From positions 159,501 through 223,500 of the forward strand of contig CAJNDS010002538.1 of the NCBI GenBank assembly GCA_905221605.1: DNA of 64,000 nucleotides, given 5' to 3'. The notes beneath the pieces were generated by a model. It did no database searches. It saw only the letters and a list, made by a program, of their open reading frames with translations, and was not told the DNA's origin. Source of the DNA: Symbiodinium natans. Its lineage: Eukaryota; Sar; Dinophyceae; Suessiales; Symbiodiniaceae. Below, piece by piece: positions 10,706 to 19,879 of the stretch (the stretch's first letter is position 1; the number at the start of each line of letters is the position of its first letter). The position numbers and the translations under genes are program-made.

Positions 10706-11384
10706 TTTTATCTATATACAAACCCACTAACAAAACCCTAGGCGCACGGCTTCATCAATCTGAGGCCGACACTTCTTTTTTTTGTTGGGGGGGGAGGGGT
10801 GGATTGAGTCGGAACTTAGGGTTCGTTCTTTTTCGGAGTGTGCTTTATACACAAGGGCTTTGTAGGGTGTTAGGGGAGAAGCCTTTATACAAGAAGGCAC
10901 CCGGCAGTCAGAGTTTTCAAGGAAGCCCGGGGCTCCAACTCGCAGGACTTTCGAGGCCCGGAAAAGATGGTGGGTTTGATAAGCATCATGAAGCAAAATG
11001 GTGGCCTTAGAAGCACAACCCCACACACAACAAGTGTTCTGAAGATCGGGCTTCGGCTGCCTTTTGTGGGCTTTTCTGGCCTCTTTAGCTCAGCTGTACA
11101 CCCTACGAATCCTCCCTGCCAACCCCAGAACACCACTCGGTTTTGTGACAGTTTTGTGGTCCCAGTTACCTTCGTAAGGCATATACAGTCCCAGTTCCAG
11201 GGCTCCTGTAGCCCCCAAGGTTTGAGCTATCTCAGCATTCTTATAACCCCCTGAATCCTACCTCCAAACCGTTCAAACCCCCCCTAAACCCCATAACGCC
11301 CTGAAGCCCTGAATCCTACCTCCAAACCGTGCAAACCCCCCCTGAAGCCTATAACACCCTGAAGCCCTGACGCCCCTACAGAAC

Positions 11385-11465
11385 AGCCCGCTCTCCGTGC
11401 TCTCCAACGCGCAGCAACTTAATTCAAAAATGCGAGGTCCACTCCGCCACACCTGCGACCCGATG
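11385..11465 (-). pseudogene. Decayed relative of the 6860 island
   Basis: GC-rich island with a C-rich array on its left and a G-rich array on its right. Nucleotide similarity to 6860-6930 and 17865-17950 is visible (GCTCTCCGTGCTC-type text and a CCGCCACACCTGCGAC end), but the shared frame meets a stop. A short piece at about 11675-11700 resembles part of the 7035-7101 exon. Confidence 0.35.
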
Positions 11466-11514
11466 AGCCGCAGATGGGTTTAGGGCTTGAGGATTTCTAG
11501 GGGTGAAGTTAGTT

Positions 11515-11980
11515 AAAGGTTTAGGGGGTTTAGGAGGTTCAGGAGGGTTAGGAGGTTAAGGAGGTTAAGGAGGTTAAGGAGGCTTAGGAGGTTTAGGAGG
11601 TTTAGGAGGTTTAGGAGGTTTAGGAGGTTTACGGCTTCAGAGCTTTATAGGGCTCAGGGTTTCAAGTGTTGGAACCGGGATTCTGCTGGTTCAGAGCTCC
11701 TGGATGGGTTGATGCTTTTGGTGTTTTATAGGGGGTTTAGGGTTTAGTGTCATGGCACTTGGAGGGCTACCTAGCTAGTCAGCAGCCAAGTGCAAGGCTA
11801 CTCATGTGCTTTGGGGGTTGAAGGGTCTAGGATGCTTCGGGTTTAGGGTTTAGGGTTTAGGGTTTAGGGTTTAGGGTTTAGGGTTTAGGGTTTAGGGTTT
11901 AGGGTTTAGGGTTTAGGGTTTAGGGTTTAGGGTTTAGGGTTCAGGGGTTTAGGGGTTTAGGGGTTTAGGGGTTTAGTTGT
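11515..11980. repeat. GGAGGTTTA and TTTAGGG arrays
   Basis: Variants with a GGAGG core at 11515-11635, then, after a non-repetitive spacer, uniform TTTAGGG at 11835-11980. Confidence 0.9.
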
Positions 11981-12444
11981 CGCGGCCCAGAGTCTTGGCG
12001 TTTTGACTTGGGCTTCAAGGAGCACCTGATTGTCTTGTCCTAAGAGGCCTGAAGCTGCAGCGTTCCTGGTCATCTTCGCCTCAAATCCTGAACCACAACC
12101 CTGAAACCGTTAACCCCGAAGCCCGAAGCCTGAAGCCAACCCTAAACCCCAAACCCCCTTCCCTTCCGCCCCAAAACACTAAACCTTCGTGGGGGTGTTC
12201 GGGGGGGCCTCCAAAAAGCACAGGATGCCTTGAGCTTTTTTAATTTTTTAGGGCTTGAGGATGTCCGAGCCTCCTGGGGCTTGAGGAGGTTTGGGGTTTT
12301 CAGGGATGGCGAGGGGGATTTCTGGCGGTATTACATGGGGTTTAGGGAAGCTCTGGGCTTGTGGGTCTCAGTGGCTCGGGGAGCCTCAGCTTTGTCGGGG
12401 TATTATGGGCTCTATAACTCCTACATGTGGCGACGCTTCTATAA

Positions 12445-12660
12445 TTAAGCTTCTCGGAACTTGAGGACCCCCATGTGGCAGAGCTTGACTTCGTCCAGAC
12501 ACCAAAGGCGAGGCCCAGGCTCGCGCAAGAGACCAAAGTGCCTGGCGATGCTGGAGGGTGCAAGCGCCAGGCTGATGTGTCGTTCTAGGTGTATCGGTTT
12601 CTCGTAACACCTTGCAATTAAGTCACGGCTTCGGGCAGCGCGGTTTTTGCTCTGAAGCAC
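12445..12660 (-). CDS. Unknown exon-like open frame
   Basis: A 71-codon minus-strand frame without telomere-like repeat, containing RDLIARCYEKPIHLERHISL and WCLDEVKLCHMGVLKFREA. Its amino-acid composition is that of an ordinary soluble protein, unlike most ORFs here, which are repeat translations. Splice sites are not resolved and no family is recognised. It lies downstream of Hint copy B in transcript sense. Confidence 0.35.
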   Translation of the reverse strand: MLQSKNRAARSRDLIARCYEKPIHLERHISLALAPSSIARHFGLLREPGPRLWCLDEVKLCHMGVLKFREA

Positions 12661-12939
12661 GAGTCAAATGCGGATGCCATATGATGCAATGATAAAATAG
12701 TGCACGCCCTCCTGGTTGCAAGAGCCTGCCAGCTACCATGCCACAATAGTGGCACGAGGATGCGGCTGCTACGAGAAGAAGGGCCCTCAGCCGGGATTCC
12801 CGTGCGTCCAGCCCCAACAGAGGCATGAAATATCTGCAGGATGCCTACAGGCTCTGAGTTCAAAGAAGGTTTAGGGGTTTAGGGGTTTTAGGGTTTACAG
12901 GGTTCAGGGTTTAGGGGGTATAGACGCTGAGATGTGCTA

Positions 12940-13300
12940 AGCTAAGCACCGGCAATGCCCCCGGCGGTCTTCGGCGCCAAGGGAGAACCAAAACTTGCGA
13001 GCCGAGCCCGTGGAAGATTGAAACCGCTGACGCGCGGGCACTGCAAGTCCAGCGTTACATCCTGCACCCTCTTAACCCGCATGCTCGTGAGTGTGATGCT
13101 TCTCTTGCTGTGAAGGGCATCAGAATATGGCTATATCATTCATATGAAACACAAATGCAGATGTCCTGTGTAACCTTGGACAGCGTGCACCGCACGTCAG
13201 AATGACTCTGGGCAACGATGAGGCCAAGCATCAGTCACTGGCCGTGCGGCCGTGCGCTGAGCTGCTTGAGCGTGTTGCCAAGAACTGCGAATTAATCAAT
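12940..13300 (-). repeat. Conserved 3' flank of Hint copy B
   Basis: Counterpart of the 3' flank of copy A, in two conserved blocks (about 12940-13075 and 13160-13300). The first again encodes a CPRVSGFNLPRARL-like frame on the minus strand. Confidence 0.6.
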
Positions 13301-13350
13301 AAGCCGGACTATAAGCTCGCGGATGCTGCAAGCCTCTTTTCTCGAAAGGC

Positions 13351-15132
13351 TCAGTCCATGTACTCCCCCGCCGCAGTATCAGGAATGGAGGCCCCTCCAT
13401 CGGCCGTCTGATCCACTTGCCCCCGCCGGCACATCCCGCTGCGGCGCGTCGGCTTCTTCGACTGGCCCTTGCTGAGGATGCAGGGCGGGAGGGAGAAGAC
13501 GGCCACGGGCAGGTCCGGCTCGAAGACGACCTTCAGCACCTCGCACGCGCTCGGCTCCGTGTGGATGCCAGTGAGGGCCGCGGGCTCCCCGGAATCGAGC
13601 ACCACCAGGTCACCCGCCGCCAGTTTCCCAGCCGCCTGGTAGAGAATCTCTGCCACCTCGCCCTTTTTGTCGGGGACTTGCACGGGATGGTCCGGGGTGA
13701 CCTGCAACGTCGCAGCCCCGGCCTCCAAGCTGACGACCTCGGCAGCTCGGCCTTTCGAGATGTCCACCACCTCCAAGGTACTCTTGCCATCCCCGGCCAC
13801 CACTTGCGAGCCCTTCCGGAGGTCCTTGCCCGCGAGATAGAAGTCCATGATGGAGCTTCGGCACTGGAAGACGGCGTCCAGCATGAAGCAGCCCGGTTGG
13901 ACGGAGAAACCTGACGAGGTGCCATCGCCGGCATTGCCCTCGCCCTCGGTCTGGACCAGGGTGTACCCCATCTGCTCGGCCAGGTTCGATCCAGAGGCCG
14001 CCTCGCAGAGACCTGGGCCGTGGCTGGTGAGGGGGGATTGAACCGAGACTCCGCCTTTCAAGCGGTTCGGCTCCTTCACCTCGGCAAGCCGAAGCTCGCG
14101 CTCCAGCTGCCGGCAGCGCTCCTCGCACGCCCCCTTCTCGACCAGCACATGGCCCAACTTCTCCTCCGCTTTGGCCAGCTGCAGCCCGAGCAGATCGCCA
14201 CGCTCCTTGAGGGCTGCATTCTCCAGCAGGGTCTGCAAGTCCGGCTGTTTTCCGGAGACAGCCTCCCCAGCAGTCAAACGGGTCACGAGCTGCTCGCAGT
14301 GCTCCTGCTGCTTGTCACAATCTGTCTGCAACCTTTGGAGATCACATCGCTTTCTTGACGCCTCTGATGCCTCCAAGCGACGCGCAAGCTGCTCGCACCA
14401 GTCCTTCTGCGCGACACCCTCGTCCTGCGCGGCCTGGAGCTCGCGCGCCTTGTCCGCCAAGGTCGCTTCCGCCGCCACCAGGCGCTCCGTGAGCAGATCG
14501 CACTGGTGCTTCGCGGCTTGGAGCTCCCGTTGCGTCTCTGCCTGCGCCGCCTCCAAGCTGGCGTTCTCCAACTTCTGCTGGGCGACGACCTCCTTCGCGG
14601 AATGGAGCTCGGCTTCGGCGGCTTCCAGGCGCTCTCCCAGCTGCCTCTTCTCCTCCCGCAGTTGCTTCTCCTCCTGGCCCTTCTCCTCCACTTTCTGCCG
14701 CTTCCGCGCCGTTTCCTCGGCCTCCGCCTCGGCCGCTGCCAGCCGCCCAGCGAGCTCCGAGCAGCGAGGGCGGAGATGAGCCTCAAGCCACTCCGACGGA
14801 GGCGTCCAACTCCAAGCCACTCGCTCCAGCCCCGCCTCCGAGAAGGAGCCGACGACGCCCCGGCTCCGCTCGCTCCGCGCGTGCTGGAAGAGCAGCTCGG
14901 CCAGCCGCTCCTGGGAGCGGTCCTCGTTCAGACCGCGCCAGGCCGCCGCCTCCGCCGGCCGCGCGGCCCAGAGCTCCACCAGCCGCGCCGCCAGCGCCTC
15001 TCGGGCGCGCTGCGCATCGGCAGGAGCAGGGTCCCACCACGGGTCGTACCACGCCGAGTGCACGAAGGCGTCGAGGACGGTCTCCAGGGGCCAGCCGGCC
15101 GGGACCGCGGTCAGCTCGTCAAGATACGGCAT
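13351..15132 (-). CDS. Coiled-coil Hint-domain protein, copy B (intact)
   Basis: Single open frame of 593 codons from the ATG at 15132 (MPYLDELTAVPAGWPLE). The frame stays open a little upstream, but the ATG is shared by all copies. Residues 1-130 form a conserved Trp/Ala-rich region (LWAARPAEAAAWRGLNEDRS). About 130-370 is a long coiled coil rich in Glu, Ala, Leu, Gln and Arg. Residues 415-560 are a Hint-like module, with Cys415 in CFMLDAVFQC, a VVAGDG turn and a TPDH block near 479-482, as in Hedgehog/intein folds. The tail is basic and ends in DTAAGEYMD. The Ser-Cys-Pro-Pro found in other copies is Ser-Leu-Pro-Pro here. Hint folds can cleave or splice their own chain; whether this one does is unknown. 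Confidence 0.8.
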   Translation of the reverse strand: MPYLDELTAVPAGWPLETVLDAFVHSAWYDPWWDPAPADAQRAREALAARLVELWAARPAEAAAWRGLNEDRSQERLAELLFQHARSERSRGVVGSFSEAGLERVAWSWTPPSEWLEAHLRPRCSELAGRLAAAEAEAEETARKRQKVEEKGQEEKQLREEKRQLGERLEAAEAELHSAKEVVAQQKLENASLEAAQAETQRELQAAKHQCDLLTERLVAAEATLADKARELQAAQDEGVAQKDWCEQLARRLEASEASRKRCDLQRLQTDCDKQQEHCEQLVTRLTAGEAVSGKQPDLQTLLENAALKERGDLLGLQLAKAEEKLGHVLVEKGACEERCRQLERELRLAEVKEPNRLKGGVSVQSPLTSHGPGLCEAASGSNLAEQMGYTLVQTEGEGNAGDGTSSGFSVQPGCFMLDAVFQCRSSIMDFYLAGKDLRKGSQVVAGDGKSTLEVVDISKGRAAEVVSLEAGAATLQVTPDHPVQVPDKKGEVAEILYQAAGKLAAGDLVVLDSGEPAALTGIHTEPSACEVLKVVFEPDLPVAVFSLPPCILSKGQSKKPTRRSGMCRRGQVDQTADGGASIPDTAAGEYMD

Positions 15133-15215
15133 TAGGGCGATCTTGAGAAGGAAAAGGAGCACCTTGTCAGGGGGTCGAGCTCTCTCCTGGAAGTCGCTGT
15201 CTCTGAGCCGGGCTC

Positions 15216-15225
15216 GCGCATGCGC
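15216..15225. promoter_or_regulatory. Conserved palindrome upstream of Hint copy B
   Basis: GCGCATGCGC, 84 bp upstream of the ATG, in the same conserved block as copies A, D and E. Function inferred only from position and conservation. Confidence 0.3.
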
Positions 15226-15379
15226 ACTTGCAAAAAAAAAAAGGCAAGACTCTCATGCAACGGATGCCCTCCACAGCCCAGAGACTACAAAGATCGCGCA
15301 AACGTCTGCAAAACAACCTTCCAGGCCCAAGCGGCGCAGAGCAAAGAAGGGATTTCAACAATGCAACTCCGAACTTCAG

Positions 15380-15455
15380 AGGCAAAGTCATGCTGCACGC
15401 CTCGGCGCGCGCCGCCGCGCCCATCTCCCACGCCAGCTCCACGATCTCGGTTCAG
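15380..15455 (-). CDS. Upstream exon-like block of Hint copy B
   Basis: Minus strand reads EIVELAWEMGAAARAEACSM, the counterpart of the blocks at 10005, 36300 and 59985. Confidence 0.4.
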
Positions 15456-16008
15456 GGCGTCGGGTCGGCATTGATTGTTGAGTCGCACGTGCGTTGGGGG
15501 CGTTTTCGGCGGGCTGAAGGAGGTGTCCTCATGCTTGGGTTTCAGTTTCAGGTTCCACGCGCTTGAGAGCCATCTGCCTACCTAACCAGAAGCCCAGACG
15601 GCGGGTTTAACAATCAGGCACCGACCTCAGCATGCTACCACGACATCCACAACCAAGCCCACAAACACGTGACTTCTTTCAATGTGAGTAGAACCAGTGA
15701 CAATGGCATTCTACACCCGAAACATAACCCGACAATCCCCGAACCCTGAAACCCTGAAGCCTGTAAACCTTCAACCCGAAAGTCTTCAGACTTCAGCAAC
15801 AGGCGCCACAATCGAAATAACGGCAGCTTCATCGTCCACCTTAGGAACCCTACTATACTTGTTTGCAGATATGATCCAGAAGAGTTCTTAACCTACAGAA
15901 GGTAGGTTTGGGGCTCTCAAGGGAGGATTAAGGGTGCGTTGAATTCGGGCTTGCTGGATTGCTGGCTTCACGTTTTTGGGTCAGAGATTCAGCTCCCGTG
16001 ATTGATTG

Positions 16009-16112
16009 GTACTTCTAAGTGCAGGGTGATAAGTATAGCAACGATAGCCCTGCTTAGGGTACCCGGGTACCTGCAACCTTCTACTTACACATCCCCATGA
16101 ACCTCCAAGCAG
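16009..16112. mobile_element. MITE-like element, family 1, diverged
   Basis: Begins TACTTCTAAGTGCAGGG, contains the family core AAGTATAGCAACGATAGCC, and ends CCATGAACCTCCAAGCAG, the complement of the family's terminal TTGGAGGTTCATGG. Compare the better-preserved copy at 63577-63699. Confidence 0.5.
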
Positions 16113-16554
16113 CCCTTCTTCACACCGCCACCTTCTCAAGAATGAAATCTCCCAATGCACGCTGTGCCGCTCGACTCTTGCATCTTCGAAAGCCCCCTCA
16201 AGCCCTAAACCCCAAAAGCCTCAAACCCCCTAAACCCTACAAGCCCTAAAAACCGCAAACAACTAACCCTAAACCCTGAACCCTATGAACAGCACTAAGC
16301 CTCAAACCAGCTCGGGTCCCCGGAGAAACAACTCCTTCAAGCCCGGACTTTCGAGCTGCCAATGCTTTGGAAACTGAGAACGCACCTTCAACCCGGAAAA
16401 CCGTTGGCTTTTGTCTCTTTGCTCTATGGGTTCTAGGAGAACCAGGAACTTTCGGCCGATGTGCTTTTCTGATTAGGCTATGTTGGCAGTGGACTATAGA
16501 GATGATCCGCAAATATATGCCTATTCATGCATGGTTCATTATACATATATATGT

Positions 16555-16559
16555 GCATG

Positions 16560-16596
<37 letters not shown>

Positions 16597-16985
16597 TCAT
16601 TACAAATAAGTTGTTTTTGAAATATATATATATATGTAACAAAAAACCTTGCAAATAATCTGCCACGCCCTCCTTCCTGCCTTGGAGGAGCTCATCCTGG
16701 AGCTGGGCCGCCCTCGACCCCCCAGGGCCATGGGCATCCGAGGCGCCCGAAGGCAAAGCGCTGCTGGACTTATGGGACTTAGGGTTTTTGGGGTTGTTTT
16801 GGGGTTTATAGGGTTTAGGGGCGGAGTTTGGGGGGTTAGGGTTTAGGGTTTATAGGGTTTATAGGGTTTATAGGGTTTACAGGGTTTATAGGGTTTATAG
16901 GGCTTATAGGGTTTATAGGGTTTATAGGGTTTGTAGGGTTTATAGGGTTTATTGGGTTTATAGGGTTTATAGGGTTTAGGGTGTT
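16555..16985. repeat. (CA)/(AT)n, then TTTATAGGG array
   Basis: Dinucleotide repeats at 16560-16635; after the decayed exon at 16660-16750, a uniform array of GGGTTTATA nonamers at 16800-16985. Confidence 0.9.
16660..16750 (-). pseudogene. Decayed copy of the 5937-6019 exon
   Basis: Minus strand preserves AAQLQDELLQ, the counterpart of ATQLQDELIQD in the intact exon, but the upstream half is frame-shifted. A relative of the 6219-6274 exon follows at about 17335-17420, and relatives of the 6860 and 7035 islands at about 17865-17950 and 18150-18195, so a whole exon group was duplicated. Confidence 0.5.
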
Positions 16986-17334
16986 TGGGGTTTTGGGGGT
17001 TTCGGGTTTGGGGTTTTAAGGTTTAGGGATTGGGCTTTGGGTTTAGGGCTTCGGGTTTTGGGCTTTTAGGGGTTTGGGGAAGGTTTACGGATTGGGGTTT
17101 AGGGCTTAGGGCTTGGGGTTTCGGCTTGGGGCCAGGGGATTTAGGGTGTTGGATCAAAGGTTGACAGCTCAAGAAGAAGAAGAAGAAGCCCATGACATCA
17201 CGAAACCTGAGTGCTTCTGAGTCGGGGGCATTCTGGTGTGCAGTCTAGAGATAGGGTGTTCAGGGGTTTGCAAGATCAAACGCAACTCTCCCTCGACCGT
17301 ACATCCTGTACTCCATGTACAAGCTATAAACCCG

Positions 17335-17420
17335 AAGCGCCTACAAACTGGCGGTCTGATCCAGAGGAGAAAGCTGCGTTCGCGAGCGCCCGAGGCAAAA
17401 AGCCCCAGCGAGGAGAAGCA
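17335..17420 (-). pseudogene. Decayed copy of the 6219-6274 exon
   Basis: Plus-strand text GAGGAGAAAGCTGCGTTCGC and CTGGCGGTCTGATCC parallels 6220-6260 of the intact hydrophobic exon. The hydrophobic frame is not kept. Confidence 0.4.
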
Positions 17421-17864
17421 CAAAGGAATCTGGCACAGAGCATGTAGTGTAGGGATGCTATGCCCCTTCTAGTAGCAGTCCCCATAAGTAGCCTCTTGAC
17501 TTCTTTCGGGCCTGACCCCTGGACCTTAGAACCCAAGACCTGAACCCAAAACACCTTCAAACCCCCCATGAAAGACTCTCACAACTAGGAGGGAAGGGGG
17601 CGGGACTGTACATGAGAGGCCTCAAAGGAATGGTTGTAGATGATGATTCTTTTGATTCTTTTTCTATTTGGGGGGGGGGGGGGGGGGGAGTAGTTGTCCT
17701 TACGTAAGGGCTTCCTGATGAAAGGAGCAACCCCCCCCCCCCACAACAACAGAGAGGAAACAGAGTCTTTGAACAAATGTTCTTAATTTGTTCTTAACTC
17801 AAAGCTCGAAGCCCTAGACTCAACCCTATAACCCTGCTGAATCAAACACCAACAAAAACTAAAC

Positions 17865-17950
17865 CCTAAACACAGGAGCAGCGCTTGTTCCTCGCTCCCA
17901 GCACGCACAGATTCAGAGGCTGCCGCCACCAAATCTACTCCGCCACCTGC
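17865..17950 (-). pseudogene. Relative of the 6860 island
   Basis: After a CGCAG acceptor one minus-strand frame reads VDLVAAASESVRAGSEEQAL, perhaps the least damaged version of this island. Left and right arrays are C-rich and G-rich, as around other exons. Confidence 0.4.
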
Positions 17951-18839
17951 GACGCGAACCGATGTGCCCAAGGGTTTAGGGTTTTTAGGGTTATAAGGTT
18001 ACAGGATTGCTAGGGCTTACAGGGCTTACAGGGTTTCTAGGGGTCGTAGGGTTTATAGGGTCACGTAGGGTTATGTAGGGGTTAAGCGGATGGACAGGCC
18101 ATAGGGCTGGTTGGGTCATAGGCTTATAGAGGTTTTATTCGGTTTAGAGTTCAGGGTTTACGGCTGGCAGACATTGGGAGAATGAAGAGCGAGGATACAC
18201 TTAGGGTTGGGAGTGTCTAAGAGTCTAAGATATGTCATCTCGGATTCTCGACAGTTGGGTCACTTCGGGTGGTTGAGACCAAGGTCTACTACAACTTCTA
18301 GGATGCTGAGTGTGACATGGATGTTCAAAAACCAACTTACCGACATGGAATCCGTGTCGGTATCGAACTGCAAGGGCGCTTTTGCCCGAATTGTCGGAAC
18401 GCATTGCTGGGGCCTTCAGCAGAGCACTCCCAAAAACTCAGGGCCAGAACTCCAAACATGGTACAGATTCAAAGGTTCTGAAAGGCTTCCCTCAACCCTA
18501 GAGACCCAAGAAGCAAGCACTGGACTCTAAGCCTGGTAAGAAATCGGTATGGAGCCGAACCGCTGCCATCCATAAAACCAATTATTACAAGAATCGACAA
18601 ACAATGTGGAAACGTATCGGTATCGATCGAACCGGCAAGTAGATTCCATCGATAAAGTGGGCTTACATCGATATAAAGTGGGCTCGTAAGGCGTCGGGTA
18701 TAGGAAGCAGGCTTCAGGGTCCACGGTTTGGGGCTTCGGGTTGAGGACGACGGGCCCATTTTTGCAAGAACGTCTCCCAAGAACGCTCTAACGCACGCAC
18801 ACGCTGACCTCGTCCTTATCCGTCCTTTCCAGCCCGCTT

Positions 18840-18940
18840 TGCAAGGCTACGTTCAACTCAAACCACAACCGCAAACTCGACCACCTCAAACTCCGAACTA
18901 TCTTGCAACAACTCCAAATAGGCCTTGCGGAGGAGGACAA
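18840..18940 (-). other. Exon-like stretch, unknown
   Basis: A minus-strand frame reads AYLELLQDSSEFEVVEFA after a CGCAAG acceptor and before a GTTGTG donor. No family is recognised. It could be a downstream exon of the 19.9-24.1 kb gene. Confidence 0.3.
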
Positions 18941-19094
18941 AGCAGCCAACCCCAAACTCCTAGCACCCCCAATGGCCCCTCTTCACTCCTCCCCCCTCAA
19001 CCCTACACCCTAAGCCCTAAACCGTAAATCGTAAACCCTACCCCCTCCCCCCTCCAAAAAAAAAAATCAAACTCAAGAGCTCCACTTTGGAAGA

Positions 19095-19150
19095 GGCCTC
19101 GGTGTTCATCGACCGCCCAGTGGGTTGCGCGACCAGGAGATCACCTGAAA
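19095..19150 (-). other. Exon-like stretch, unknown
   Basis: After a TTTTCAG acceptor the minus strand reads DLLVAQPTGRSMNTEA. It ends beside the MITE-like element at 19154. Phase to neighbours was not established. Confidence 0.3.
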
Positions 19151-19153
19151 ACT

Positions 19154-19297
19154 CTACTTGGAGGTTCAGGGTACTTGCAACCCAACTGTAAGTGCATAGC
19201 TATAACCCACGTATAAACCTCTAAGTACCCTGATAGGGTTATACTTGGCTTTCAAGTGCAGTCAGAATTGGGGTTGCTAGGTACCCTGAACCTCAAT
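19154..19297. mobile_element. MITE-like element, family 1
   Basis: Starts CTACTTGGAGGTTCAGGGTA and ends GTACCCTGAACCTCAA; the AGGTTCAGGGTAC / GTACCCTGAACCT ends are perfect inverted repeats. It has no coding capacity. Confidence 0.6.
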
Positions 19298-19879
19298 TAC
19301 ACCCTGGGCTCGGCAGGCCATTCCCACCCTGTTAAGGCGTTTAGGGTTTAGGGGTTTAGGGGCTTAGGGGTTTAGGGTCTAAAGGGCTTGAGGGTTTAGG
19401 CGCTGTTGTTGCAGGGTTTCGGGTTAAGTTTAAGGGTTCAAGGTTCAGGGTTTGAACCCTGCTTAAGGGTTTCGGTGTTCAACTCTCAACTGCCAATGTC
19501 CTCGAACAAGCGCTCCTGTCGGAGCGCCGATTGGCCATGCTACTACGGTACACTTTATCTCAATATGTCAACCCCAACACCCTAAACCCTAAAGCCAAAA
19601 GACCCTGAAAGCAAAGACATCCTGGCACCGTGGAACCTGCATGCGGTGCCTCGGGGGTGACTTTGGGGGGGGTTAGTGTAGGGTTTTCAGGGCTTTGGGG
19701 GTGGCTTTGGGATCTTGGAGGGTGGGAAATAACCTATAAACTCTAAACCTTCAACCCTAAACCCTAGCCCTAAACCCTCAACCCTAAACCGCGAGCCTTA
19801 AACCTCGGCTTTCTTGGGATAAAAAGGTGGAGACCACTTCGGGCAGCGGGGGGTCTCGGAGGTCTTCGTGGCTGGGAGG

